Source: Lutraria lutraria (lineage: Eukaryota > Mollusca > Bivalvia > Venerida > Mactridae). From it: 64,000 bases of DNA. The position numbers and the translations under genes were made by a program. Below, in pieces: positions 21,838 to 33,429 of the stretch; within the stretch, counting starts at the first letter, position 1; each line of letters opens with the position of its first letter. The DNA lies in contig OZ026845.1 in assembly GCA_964023205.1 (NCBI GenBank), positions 9,124,001-9,188,000 on the forward strand, written 5' to 3'. The notes under the pieces are model-generated. The model was not told the origin of the DNA. It worked only from the letters and a program-made list of their open reading frames with translations, and did no database searches.

Positions 21838-24263
21838 GGAGAATCCGGCATTTATGTACTATCGTCTACGCACCTATTCTCGAACCCCACCTCCTTTCGA
21901 ACCTTTTTGTTTACGCTCGTTCGTACGCATGCGCGAGATCGTGTGACGTCATCTCTACACGTGCACCGATGCTTTGTTTATAAACAACCCTCTCTCAACA
22001 CTCGAGTGAAAAATGCGCCATAAACAGGTAAATAAAGCTCATTTTTCTTCAACAACAACAAAAAACAATAAAAATGTTATTACTTTATTGAAATATATTC
22101 GAAATGCGTAGCCCTTAAGTCCCTTTTATTGTTTCTCTCACTAAATAATTTGACAGATGACCTAAATTCTCCGTACGTTGTAAAAAGCACGTGACTATAG
22201 TAACATTAGATTACGGTGCAATTCAAATTCTGTATTCTGTCATGGTAATGGGCCGTTTGGTTCTAGTTATTGTGACATGTGTTTATTTTAACATGTTTTT
22301 GTATTTCGGTTGAATCCAATGTAGAGATTAAAGAGACACAGAGATTATTCACCGTCTGCTTTAATTAATGCATTTAAGTTAGTGAAGGAGACTGGTGTGG
22401 CTATTAAAACTGCTGCCAGGCAATATGGTGTTCCACACAACACTCTTCGTGACCGGGTGAAAGGACGTGTTGATCCTGAAACTGTAAGTACTGGGCCTGG
22501 ACCATTATTCTCTCAAGAAGAGGAAGCTAAGCTAGAAGAATTCATTAGGTACATGGCTGACCTTGGTTATGGTTTACGATTACAGAAGTTGTGTCCTAAG
22601 CCAGTGACTATGCTGTTGTTTTTTTTTAAAAATATCAGCTGATAAAACTCTTTCTATTAAGTGGTTTAATGGGTTTAGATCACGTTGGCCTGAGCTTAGG
22701 GTCACTAAACCAAGGGCTTTGTCAAAATGTCGAGCTGCTGGTACGTCCCAACCAGTTATTGACAGTTACTTTCATAACTTAGAAAACACCATTACGATCA
22801 ACAACCTCCATAACAAACTCGAATGTATATACAACATTGATGAGAAGGGAATCCAGACAGAACATTCCCCTCCATACATAGTTGGCAGTAAGGGAAGTCT
22901 GCCTGCCATCACCTCATCTCGAGCTGCCATAACCACAATCATTGGTGCTGGAAACGCCCTAGGTACACAAATTCCTCCATTCTTCGTATTTAAGGGGCTA
23001 AGAAGGAATGTTGATTTGCTTAAAGGAGCTTCATCTGGTTCTGCAGGAGCCATGTCCAAAACTGGCTGGTCAAATTCCGCAATATTTTACGAGTATTTGG
23101 ATAGCCACTTTCTCAAATATATTCAAAGACCAGATCCTAGCCAACCAGTCCTTGTCATTTTCGATGGACACAAGTCCCACATTAATGTACCAGTCCTGGA
23201 ATGGGCCAAGAGATATAATATAATTTTGTTTTTTCTCCATGCGCACACCAGTCACTGCCTCCAGCCCCTTGATGTTGGATGCTTTGGTCCCCTACAAAAA
23301 ATCTACAACAACAAGTGCTATAACTTCTTAAGGGAACAACCATCTTCAAAGATTACACGATTTAATATAGAGCTCTGGCTTCAGGCTCATATGTAGTAGC
23401 TCTGTCAAACAATAACTTAAAATCAGCCTTTAGAAAGACCGGGATTTATCCTCTGGATAAAAATGTCATAAGCACAGACAACTTCAAGCCTTCAGAGCCT
23501 TTTGCTGTTCCTGTGCATCATGATCAGCTAGCTTGTCCGTCTTCATCCTCTACACCTGATGTAAACCCATATGACTTCTTCAAAAGTGCCAAATCTGTAA
23601 TCCAAATGAAAAAAGAATTTCACCAGGATACCATCAAGAAAAGATTCAATAACACTGTTTCTGGACAAGAAATAACCATATCTGATATTCCAGAAAAAAT
23701 AACAGAATCTCAACCATTGAAAACCATTGTATCAGGAAAACGCCTTTTGAATACCCAAGTGACATTTTCAACAACAACCCATAAGAAAGAATCTTCTGCA
23801 CCACCAAATCGTTTCCACCACCCAGAACCTGATCCATCACATGTTAATCTTATTCCAGATACTGACTCTGATTCTGATGAATCAGATGATATATCTGAAG
23901 AAGACAAATGTTGTGTCTGTAAAATGTTTCAGCCAGCACAGCTGAAAAATTATGTTTCACTTGTAATAACAAAATGGGCCCAATGTGATTTTCCAGACTG
24001 TGGGCATTGGACACATTTGATATTTTGTTGCAAACAGAGAGTAGTTAGACGTCATGATACGTTCCTCTGTCCTTGCCATGATCAAACAAACACCGAAGAA
24101 TAAAAACATAAGACTTAATTACCGTTATATTTAGTTGTTTAATGTTTGTGTTAATTACTGTTTACGTTTTGACTCTCGTGGAACAACGTTCGTGAACTAT
24201 TCTGTAGTTTCTTGAAAAAGGTTCGAAAGCAGGTGCTCTTTAATGTCCGCCTTTTGGTTTTTT
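21838..24263 (+). mobile_element. Pogo-like DNA transposon
   Basis: It surrounds the transposase pseudogene at 22013-24103. Sub-terminal inverted repeats lie at 21888-21908 and 24215-24235, a 20 of 21 match that includes CTTTCGAACCTTTTT. Further out, CCGGCATTTATG on the left roughly matches the reverse of TTAATGTCCGCC on the right. A TA lies near each presumed end, but exact termini and the TA duplication remain uncertain. Confidence 0.6.
22013..24103 (+). pseudogene. Pogo-like (DDE_1) transposase, spliced, frameshifted
   Basis: Exon 1 (22013-22027) encodes MRHKQ and ends CAG|GTAAAT. Exon 2 starts at 22325 after a TGTAG acceptor, both in phase 0. The protein opens with a psq-type helix-turn-helix (RDYSPSALINAFKLVK... 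TAARQYGVPHNTLRDRV). A catalytic DDE_1 domain follows, with YNIDEKGIQ, VIFDGHKSHI and QPLDVGCFGPLQ carrying the three acidic residues. A C-terminal cysteine-rich, PHD-like segment has CCVCKMF, CDFPDCGHWTH and CPCHD. Two frameshifts break it: one at the T run near 22618-22628 and one near 23385-23395 (TAGTAG in the old frame). The gene is therefore inactive, although each piece is well conserved. It cuts and pastes DNA between pogo-type ends in relatives. Confidence 0.9.
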
Positions 24264-24439
24264 TTATCTAAGGGTGATGGGAAATATTGGTGTATAAACT
24301 TTTAAGGTTGATTGATGGATGCGATGATTATTTTCAAGCAGGTATGTACGTAATGGATTATTTTACCTGACCTTTGATTTGATAGTCAATATTTATACAG
24401 TTGATAGAGAAACGTCCAGTTAAAGACTTAGGGGTTCGA
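24264..24439. other. Short unannotated stretch
   Basis: Sequence between the pogo-like element and a reverse SINE. Nothing recognised. Confidence 0.4.
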
Positions 24440-24690
24440 ACACCGGTGCGTCCACGATAACTCTTATTCCGAAGAGATTTTCTTGGTTCTCCATCCTGCT
24501 CCGTGCTAAGCACCGATACACGACCCGTCTTTTGTCCTGTGATTTTCTATAGACACGTTACTTGGCTCGGTAGTTGGGATTGGAACACCGATAAAGCATC
24601 CCTGACAAAGTCGGGAAACGGATCCGATATTCGATCCCACGAACTTTCGTTCGTAACTGCGTGAGTTACCAATCTATTGTCTAAGATTAG
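24440..24690 (-). repeat. SINE family B, reverse, degraded
   Basis: The minus strand gives a tRNA-like head (TGGTAACTCACGCAGTTACG), then CCCAACTACCGAGCC and CGTGTATCGGTGCTTAGCAC. These are the body phrases of the copies at 26125 and 45347. The 3' terminal module is missing or altered. Confidence 0.6.
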
Positions 24691-24799
24691 TTTGCTTTTT
24701 TAGTGTTGCATGAGATAGTGGAAAATATGTTTAGAAACACAGCCGTTTGATACAGTATAAGATCATTATGAGTTGAAAAAAAAATATTGGGACAGTCAA

Positions 24800-25137
24800 A
24801 AATCAAGACAACGAATTTGCTTGGTGTACAAATATCAAATCAATTCTATCGTGTAGATGTATGAAAAGACTATATCTATAGATGTACAAAACAAACAAAA
24901 AACACATCGTTAAAAATATACTAAAAAATAAAGACTACAGGTTATTTAGATGTACCAAAATGAATACTACATATTGTTTAAATGTACCTAAATCAAGACA
25001 ACATATTGCGTAAGAGTACAACATTCAAGACAACAAGATGTACCAATATCAAGACTACATAATGTAAAGATATACCTAAATCAAGACTACATAATTTATA
25101 GATGTACCTAAATCAAGATTTCAGATTGTCTAGATGA
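24800..25137. repeat. Degenerate ~36-bp tandem repeat
   Basis: About nine diverged copies of a unit like TCAAGACTACATAATGTATA followed by GATGTACCTAAA. Spacing varies from 32 to 40 bases. Non-coding. Confidence 0.55.
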
Positions 25138-25814
25138 AAACGGACAGTTGATATGGACCTATAACACGTGCGTGATCAGCATATTGTGTTTATAGAAACA
25201 CAAAATCTAAAGTGCTACCGAACGATTTGTAAACATCCTCCACGAGTTAGTTAGGACAACAGAACATGATCTGAATGAGATTGTGTTCTTGAAATGTTTG
25301 TGAAGATGTGACAGAATATAGTCTAGTAGATCTGATTATATTTAGTATTACTTTTGAGTATTTGTCTATGCAAATCATAAGAAAAATATCGGAAATTTGG
25401 TTTCTATCAGTAAAAAAGTGCCTTTAATGTACAACGTATAGTGTGTGTGTTTTTCCCTAACGGGTCTGATATGATATAACGAAAATGGAGCCAATAGCGT
25501 CTATGCTTCGATCAATACATACTTCAGCTATTAATTCAACCCTACGACAAGAACGCTTTTCTGAGATATTTGTCATAAGATTAATTAATGACGATAAACT
25601 AAAACCCCTCCGGCCTTCTCCCCTGTCATTACCCACTTATCAAGAAAACATAAGTCATTCTGCGTTTCTTATTCACAAACCAATATTATCAACCAATTAA
25701 CAATTATTAACGAAAGTCTCTTCGATGGTCTTTAAAGAGAATGCTCATTCTAAAATTACTATCGATATTGCTTCCTTATCTAATGAGTTACAATTACTAG
25801 GAAATCTGCGATGT

Positions 25815-26045
25815 ATGTCAATAAACCTTACAACTTTATTATGTTCATTACTTGTTTAATTAAGAATATATGTATCAGCTTATTTGTAAGAATCCATACT
25901 GATAGGTGCTCTAGAAATAACATTCCACGAAACGAAAGATTTTGTCAAATTTGTAATTCACGTTATATTGAAGATGAATACCATTGTATTATCATTAGTC
26001 CTATAAATTCTGAGATACGTAAATCATACATTAAATAATTCGTAT
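25815..26045 (+). pseudogene. LINE ORF2 C-terminal relic
   Basis: The peptide RCSRNNIPRNERFCQICNSR then YIEDEYH matches the C-terminal zinc-knuckle region of LINE ORF2 proteins (R.ER.C..C....EDE.H...CP). It is followed by SEIRKSYIK before a stop. The final Cys of the knuckle is Ser here. The RT part upstream is not recognisable, so this is a 5'-truncated or decayed insertion. Confidence 0.6.
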
Positions 26046-26124
26046 TAAGTAGACGCACAATATAATTTGTTTAAATTGATCGTTTTAATGAATCATTGTG
26101 ACAGAAATGTAATGTTTAATTTTA

Positions 26125-26350
26125 GTGTCCCCATCCCAACTACCGAGCCAAGTACTGTGTTTAGAAAATCATACTAGGTAAATGTGAGGCGTGTATCGGT
26201 GCTTTACGCCGGGCACGATAAAGAGCCAGGAAAACTATTTCAGATAAGAGTAAGAATGTAAATGCCCAGTTCTCTAGTATCTTTTATATCTCATCTCTGG
26301 GGCGGCTCATAAATGGCTATGTTTGTCAAAAGGGTTGCTTACAACAGATT
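26125..26350 (+). repeat. SINE family B, head missing
   Basis: Contains CCCCATCCCAACTACCGAGC, AAGTACTGTGTTTAGAAAAT, GAGGCGTGTATCGGTGCTTT and CTCTGGGGCGGCTCATAAAT. All are colinear with the fuller copy at 45347-45680. The CT tract is short here (CTCATCTCTGG). Confidence 0.65.
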
Positions 26351-27940
26351 AACATAAACGAGTGTTAAATATACATCTTTCATCATCTTAATTATGAATT
26401 TTATGACTGTCTAATGTTTACAAATACATCATGGTTACAGAAATTCCATGGTTCAATCATGGTTTTATTATTATAACTGATTTTGATATGTATAACCATT
26501 GTTATTTATATTAAATGACCATGTACCATATACACGTCTTTATTATGTACAGTACTATTCAATGCTGTAAACAGATAACTATATTCATATTTATCTCGGA
26601 CCAGTGACGCACAAACCACATTATACAAATTATTTGCGTAATATATACAGGTTCTACCTATAGTTTCAGTCTGACCCATTTTCAATAAACTGATTCTTTA
26701 TGATATTTAAACTTTCATATTTGTCTAAGTCTTGTTTATATGGCAAAAATAACAAACATGCTTACAATGTTTGTAATTTTCATGCTATATACAACCTCTT
26801 CATTATTTAATATCGTTTATTCGAACAAAAATACGAAATTGATGCTAGAAATTAACATTTGACGTTATAGAATATTTCTTTACAATCAGACAATTTTTTT
26901 TTTGATTATCAGACATAGCTGCGATCGTACAATGTTCGCGACTATAGACAATAAGTTCACACATAGGGAAACGTATCACTTAATATCAGATACAAGAACG
27001 TATTGCAATATTTACCTTGATACAGAAGTTGTGACATCTTATTTTAAAAGTGTGTTGTTGACTGTATAATGAACTAGTCACGTGTGTTTTAGTACTAACA
27101 TGAATTCTACTCATATTCCATATACGATTGTAACAATTAGATTTATCAGAATGGCTCATAAAAAAATATTCTAAATGCATCTTAAATTTTTTTTTTAAAA
27201 GTTAGAGTTTTTTAATTTTAGACAGGGAATAAACCACAGTATTACTTCCTATTGTTGTATCAATGAAATGTGTGATTAGTAGGGAAACTAAGAATGCATA
27301 CGTGTGTATTTAATGGTGGAAATTGTTTAATGATGACATTAAATGTCATACAATATTTATAGCCAAGATAATACTCATTGAAAATGATGGAAATGCACCT
27401 TTCCAAAAGAATATGTTTGCATTTTATGTAAGTCTACAGAAGTTTTCTATAATACTCTTCTTTTGTTAACATTGTCCATATACAGTACTTAATTTTCATG
27501 ACAATATTGCTATATTGTTGAGATCCTGTTTATAGAAAACATTCATTTATTTATTCTATTTTTGTCATACAGGACAAGAATCACAAAATAATGCCATACA
27601 ACCTTTAAAATGATATCGACGAAAGTAAAGGAAAATAAAACGTACGTATTTGCACGGCAACCACAAGATTGTCGTGCAACAGTCGTGCAAATGTGCAAGA
27701 ATGTCGCAAGGCAGTTGTAAGAATACGCGAAACGTTCTTGCGACCACCTTCCGATACGTAAAATTTTGTTAGGCCATCGTACAAATGCATTACGTTGTTT
27801 AGTGCTCAATGCACGATTAGTCCCGATTGTGGATATAATTCCAAGCGCCTACACCACCTTTCGCCAAAACTTGACTATTTAACAACAGAGGCTGGGTGTT
27901 GCACTAATCAAAGGAATGATATTTGACACAGCAGAGCGTC
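26351..27940. other. Intergenic, no supported gene
   Basis: AT-rich. Overlapping reverse-strand ORFs at 27543-27809 have no domain. The segment 27640-27780 has unusual GCAA/TTGC-rich composition and may be the 5' non-coding part of the Harbinger element that follows. Confidence 0.35.
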
Positions 27941-27949
27941 GTGGAGTTA

Positions 27950-28628
27950 TTTTGGCAACGTCAAAGAATACGAGAGAGGTGCTGGTGGGTCAAGCCATGG
28001 GTTGAAAGGCAACGGTTGTTTGGCCAGTACCACATACTTTCCAGAAGCTAGAGGGAGAAAGAGTTTGGTAGTGATTTCGTCAGGTGCATAAGGATGGACC
28101 GCAACATGTTTTCCGAGTTGCTTCTGTGTGTCACCCAGGATATCTCCATATTTAACATGTAAAAACAACAGAGTCTCGCCAAACCCTTCCTTGGTACAAA
28201 CACTTGCCACCGCGACGAGTTTCGTACATTATCATCTCGAGGCGGGACGAGCGATTTACGACGAGTAATGAGGGACACACTTCATCCTGCCTCTCATCCC
28301 CGACCAATGGCGTAAAAAGGCACAGACCTTTGGCAACCAGTGGAATTACCATCACATCATGCATATGGTGTCATAGACGGTACACATGTGGCAACATATG
28401 AAGCGCTTAGAACTGTCTTCAGTAAAGTGGTCTGCTCTAGTGTGCTCATGTGTTTCTACGATCAAATGCTGGAAAGTGCTGGATGCTGGCACGTTCAATG
28501 AATGTTCACTATAGGCTGCTCTGGAGGATAACATAATCGGGTTTCATTTGACCGAGCCACTTCCTCAAGATGATCTCAACATTCCATTGTTCATACTGGG
28601 AGAGGACGCTTTCCCACTTTGGACCTTG
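27950..28628 (+). pseudogene. PIF/Harbinger transposase relic
   Basis: Plus-strand reading fragments, in several frames and with stops, follow the Harbinger (HARBI1-like) transposase order. First comes RERCWWVKPWVERQRLFGQY, then RMDRNMFSELLLCVTQDIS. A middle section with FGNQWNYHHIMH follows, and then LTEPLPQDDLNIPLFILGED leading into AFPLW. The last matches the conserved GDDAFPL segment with one acidic residue kept. At least one TAG and several shifts inactivate it. Only these plus-strand fragments match a known protein. The reverse-strand ORFs over this region are shadows. Confidence 0.75.
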
Positions 28629-28644
28629 TCGTACTCAATGAATG

Positions 28645-28824
28645 TTAATAGCGTGGTTCTCGCTTTCCTTCTGAACTGCACGCGCTTTTCGGGAACCTTG
28701 CTTTCGTTGTAGTGTGCCAAATTTAAATGTTTTAATACCTTTTAGAAGGAAAGCTGCGACCCACGAATATCTGCAACCAGTCTATCCGGGGTATCGTCAC
28801 TTCCGTCAATCGAAAAGATGGCAA
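28645..28824. mobile_element. Palindromic MITE, copy 1 (left end eroded)
   Basis: Shares GCACG(c/t)GCTTT(t/c)CGGGAACCTTGCTT(t/c)CGTTGTAGTGT and the terminal CGTCAATCGAAAAGATGGCA with 30121-30315. It directly abuts the Harbinger relic. The left inverted repeat is decayed. Confidence 0.6.
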
Positions 28825-30120
28825 GTGAGCTACCTTTAAGTTATTTATACGCTCAATATTAGAAAAAAGGAAAAATTTTCTTTCGACAAATTTGCGTTGT
28901 TTGATCAGTCTAATTGAAAAATAATCCTTGAGACGCCACTTTAAAAAAATACCTACCAGATGGAATTTCAAACATCAACAAAGACAAACCCTGACAATAA
29001 AGCTGTTAAAAACTACATGTACATGTAGTTGCAACCAGAAGCTTAATAACATTCTGGAAGTCATCATGTCGACAAGTAGAAACACTTTGTATTTAATTTC
29101 TAAATCTAACATACGTACACAGGTTGCAGATTGTACAAGGGACGGCGTTTGTGGTAGTTATTTAAAGTCAATGTTATCTAACTGTATGACCGATGTTGTA
29201 TAAATCTATTTAGAATTGGCTTTGTAGTAAATTTATCAAAATTTTTGATACATTATTAAGTTTATTTTCACCTTTAAAACTCATCTGAAAATTCATATCC
29301 GTTGTTATTGAGAAGTTTTGGATCTGTTTGTGGGGCTCGTGCGCATGTCTAGTCAATATTAAGTGTCCTACAACTGTAGAATATTATGTACATTTTAGAC
29401 ATTTTAAAGAATTCTTCATAGTATCGTTAACCTCAAAATCTCACGTATTTCGTATTTACGATATCTCAGATTCACCCTCTCTGTTATATGATAATATCCT
29501 TAGGTCAACAAATTGGTATTTATTCTGTCTGAATCTCTTCTGTTTCTTCGTCACGTTTTATTTTATCATGTTCGTTATATACAACATAATACGTTATTGG
29601 TTGTTTGTTTAAACATTCATATCTCTTATTTCTATGTAAATATTGTATTGTATATAAAGCTATTTGATGGCAATTCATTTAAAATAGTCTTGAAATGTAA
29701 ATAAATCGATTTATTTAATTGTACAAATGTGAGATTTAGTCCTCTTTTAATCATAACAGTAACTTTTCATTTCTCGAATGATCCTAAAAAGAGAAATACC
29801 AAAAATCAGTAAATCTCAGCATAATTAGCATAATAATGGTATAAATCATACAAATAGGCCGTAACAGTGACGGTAACACATTATATAATCGTCAAAATTT
29901 CTTCTTGCCGTAACTATTCCGTCCTCCTGATTTTTCACAATTAACCCAAATGACCATCAATGTACAATGTACTGCGGTATCCATAGGTACTCGATTCCGT
30001 GATTTTTATACGTTTACAGACGTTATTTTTCAATTTCACACATCAAACAACGCCAATCTGTCGAAAGAAAAATCCTCATTTTTTCCCTTATTGAGTGTAT
30101 AAAATACTCCAAGGTAGTGA
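28825..30120. other. Intergenic, no supported gene
   Basis: AT-rich. ORFs at 28928, 29328 and 29513 lack recognisable domains and are rich in codons expected by chance. Confidence 0.4.
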
Positions 30121-30315
30121 ACTCGCCATCTTTTCGTTTGACGGTAGTGATGAAAATAAGCGTGGGCCCCGGCTTTCTTTCTAATCTGCACGTGCTTTCC
30201 GGGAACCTTGCTTCCGTTGTAGTGTTCCCCAACTTTAAACGTTTTGACAGCTTTTACAAGGAAAACCCGGGACCCACGCTTATTTCGTCACTACCGTCAA
30301 TCGAAAAAACAAGTT
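30121..30315. mobile_element. Palindromic MITE, copy 2
   Basis: The ends TTTTCGTTTGACGGTAGTGA and, on the other strand, TTTTCGATTGACGGTAGTGA form inverted repeats that extend about 50 bases (to AAGCGTGGG(c/t)CCCGG). The minisatellite starts at its right edge. Confidence 0.7.
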
Positions 30316-31027
30316 AGACCATACAAATACAGATTAAAACAATCACCCTACAAATACATGATTAAAACATTAAGACCATACAAATACATTATTAAAACCG
30401 TAAGACCATACAAATACAAGATTAAAACATTAAGTCCATACAAATACAAGATTAAAACCGTAAGACCATACAAATACAGATTAAAACTGTAAGAGCATAC
30501 AAATACATGATTAAAACATTAAGACCATACAAATACAAGATTATAACATTAAGACCATACAAATACAAGATTAAAACATTAAAACATTAAGACCATACAA
30601 ATACATATTAAAACCGTAAGACCATACAAATACAGATTAAAACCGTAAGACCATACAAATACATGATTAAAACATTAAGACCATACAAATACATGATTAA
30701 AACATTAAGACCATACAAATACATGATTAAAACAATCAGACCATACAAATACATGATTAAAACCGTAAGACCATACAAATACAGATTAAAACATTAAGAC
30801 CATACAAATACAGATTAAAACATTAAGACCATACAAATACATGATTAAAACATTAAGTCCATACAAATACATTATTAAAACAGCTAGACCATACAAATAC
30901 AATATTAAAACAGACCATACAAATACAATATTAAAACAGTCAGACCGTACAAATACAATATTAAAACATTAAGACCATAAACAGTAAGACCATACAATTA
31001 TATTAAAACATTAAGACCATACAAGTA
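30312..31027. repeat. 30-bp minisatellite
   Basis: About 24 copies of a unit of 28-30 bases: ACCATACAAATACATGATTA followed by AAACATTAAG. Variant linkers are CATTAAG, CCGTAAG, CAATCAG and CAGTCAG. The 82-codon ORF at 30244-30492 is a repeat artefact. Confidence 0.92.
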
Positions 31028-31619
31028 CATGATGAACATTACAGAACAAAACTGTTTAAATAAGCATATATTAGAAAAAAGTATCTGACTGTTTGAGTCT
31101 TTGAATAACATTGAAGAGGAGGGAAGTAACTCTTGAAATGTTAATAGCATTGATTGACAAGAATTATTTCCCTTTGATTTTTCCAGTGCAGCCCACGTTA
31201 CCATACCCTGTTTGAATTTTACCCTTGGTCGATGGGAATAGTTTTTGAAGGCTATCCGGTAAAATATAACATTTAACTCCCATTATTCGCCACTTTGAGC
31301 ACGTATTTAATCACTTTTGTAATCAGAGCTAATAACCCTTGATTGCGCCTCACTAAGATTTGCCCCAACCCTCCAAAAATAAGTTTTTCACAGTAAACAA
31401 TTCTGATGACATAGTGATTCTCACACATACATAATGACATGAATGACAAATAAGATAAGGGGTCACCTATAACAAAGCGAACCGACAAATATAGCAAACA
31501 ATGTAATAACATGGCGACTAAAAAGTAAACGAGGTTTATTGAAACAATTATAAATAAAATGAAGACACCTGTATGAAAATTGATCTACCTCTATAACAGA
31601 TGACACAATAAATGCAAAA
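31028..31619. other. Spacer before LINE fragment
   Basis: No gene recognised. The phrase AACAATTATAAATAAAATG at 31546-31564 recurs near 34025-34045, beyond the LINE fragment, which may mark the flanks of an older unit. Confidence 0.35.
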
Positions 31620-33425
31620 ATGTGTATAAGTCTAAGGGAGGCAAAGATAACAAACACCAAACATGACCGAGACAGATACAAGAGACTCCAGAAAGAGGTA
31701 CAGTTCCAAATTCGAAGGGCAAATAGAGAGTACCTTGCTGACACAGTAAGCGGTGACTACAAAGAAAATTCAAAGAAGTTCTGGTCATACGTGAAGAGCA
31801 AGGGACAAGAAGCCACTGGTGTTGTACCACTGAAGAACAAGGATGGATTCCTACAGAGTGGTAATGAAACCAGAGCAAACATACTGAATGACCAGTTTGT
31901 CTCAGCTTTTACACGTGAAAACACCACCAGCATACCAGACTTAGGATCCAGCTCCACCCCATCAATGCAGAACATCACAGTTGACTGGAAGGGTGTCCAC
32001 AAACTCCTCACAAACTTGAAAACAAGAAAAGCTACAGGACCAGATGATATCCCAGCATTCATCCTCAAAGCAGCCGCAACTGAGATAGCCCCTGCATTAG
32101 CAAAGCTCTATCAGTTGTCACTGGACCTAGGAGATGTCCCACAGGATTGGCGCGACGCCTCAGTTGTACCCCTATACAAGAAGGGAGACCGACACCAAGC
32201 ATCTAATTATAGACCAGTGTCCTTGACGTCCATCACATGCAAGCTACTGGAACACATTGTTCACAGCAACATCATGAAGCACTTTGACAAGCATGACGTT
32301 TTGAGCGACAGCCAACACGGTTTTAGAAAGAGGCGCTCCACAGAAACCCAACTCCTCACCACCATCCATGATATAGCTTCCAATACGGCCAAAGGGAAAC
32401 AAGTCGACGTTGTCCTCCTTGATTTCGCCAAGGCCTTCGATAAGGTACCCCACGCAAGGCTGATGACCAAGCTAGATCACTGCGCATTGCGAAGTCTACA
32501 AGGTGATTGAAAGTGACCATGGCAGACGACTCCTTCAGGAAGACCTTGAGGCTCTAGAACAGTGGGAAGCAACATGGCAGATGAGTTTCAACCCATCCAA
32601 ATGAACGGTCATCAGAATTGCTCCACGCCGCCGAAAGGTCTTAAACACACAGTACAGTCTCCATGGCCATATCCTTGAAGTGGTTGATACCAGTAAATAC
32701 CTTGGAGTTACCATCACTGAGGACCTCTCCTGGGAGGAGCATATAAACAACACCACAAGCAAGGCCAGCAGAACCATGGGATTCCTCTCAAGGAACCTTA
32801 GGGATTGCACACCACCTGTCAAGGAAGCGTCCTACAAGGCCATGGTCCGCCCAACCCTCGAATATGCCGCGCCAGTATGGGATCCATACCTACAAAAGCA
32901 TGTCAATGCCATTGAACAGATACAACGCAGAGCAGCCCGCTATGTTTTCAACGAATTTTCAACAAAGACTCCAGGATGTGTCTCCAATATGATTAAGGAC
33001 CTGCACTGGGAGTCCCTCGAGATGCGTCGGAGACACAGCAGACTCTTTATTATGTACAAGATCTACAACAACCAAGTAGGCATCAGATCAGACAAGTATC
33101 TACAGAGTGGCAACGCACGCACCAGAGGCCAGCATAAGTTCTTCCAGGAGCGTATAACAGACCAGACACTAGCCAACTCCTTCTTCCCAAGGACAGCGCG
33201 CGAGTGGAACCTCCTCCCCGCCAACATAGTGTCTGCACCTTCCCTGGACGACTTCAGATTACTCCTTGCTGGGTAATCTGACACTTCTTCACAGACATGA
33301 CACTGTATATAGTTTTAAAATTTTAACCATGGGCATGGGAATCTGCACGCCACCACCATGCACAATTGAGCTACGTACGTTCCTTAGAGGACCCAGCTCA
33401 GTAATCGGAAGAAGAAGAAGAATAA
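31620..33425 (+). pseudogene. LINE ORF2 fragment lacking the RT catalytic core
   Basis: This 5'-truncated jockey/CR1-like LINE differs from the one at 3214. The first frame (31620-32510) holds RT motifs KATGPDDIPAFILK, YKKGDRHQASNYRPVSL, QHGFRKRRSTETQL and DVVLLDFAKAFDKVPH. It then jumps at about 32490-32502 to another frame reading VIESDHGRRLLQEDLEALEQ. The stretch that should hold the PQGSxLGPLLF and (F/Y)ADD motifs is deleted. The second frame has an in-frame TGA (32602-32604) and continues from 32680 to 33276 (DTSKYLGVTITEDLSWEEHI, then RRAARYVFN, SFFPRTAREWNLLP). A GAA tail near 33411-33421 marks the probable 3' end. It cannot encode active RT. GC content is higher than its surroundings. 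Confidence 0.9.
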
Positions 33426-33429
33426 ACCA

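Noticed and set aside
22772..23255. Reverse-strand ORFs within the transposase
   Set aside because: Shadows of the conserved pogo-like reading on the plus strand.
27543..27809. Overlapping 88-, 60- and 61-aa reverse ORFs
   Set aside because: Three frames open over the same short GC-richer patch, with no protein-like conservation. Likely a composition effect.
30312..31027. CRISPR-like array of ~30-bp repeats
   Set aside because: No spacers. The units are directly tandem, so it is a minisatellite.
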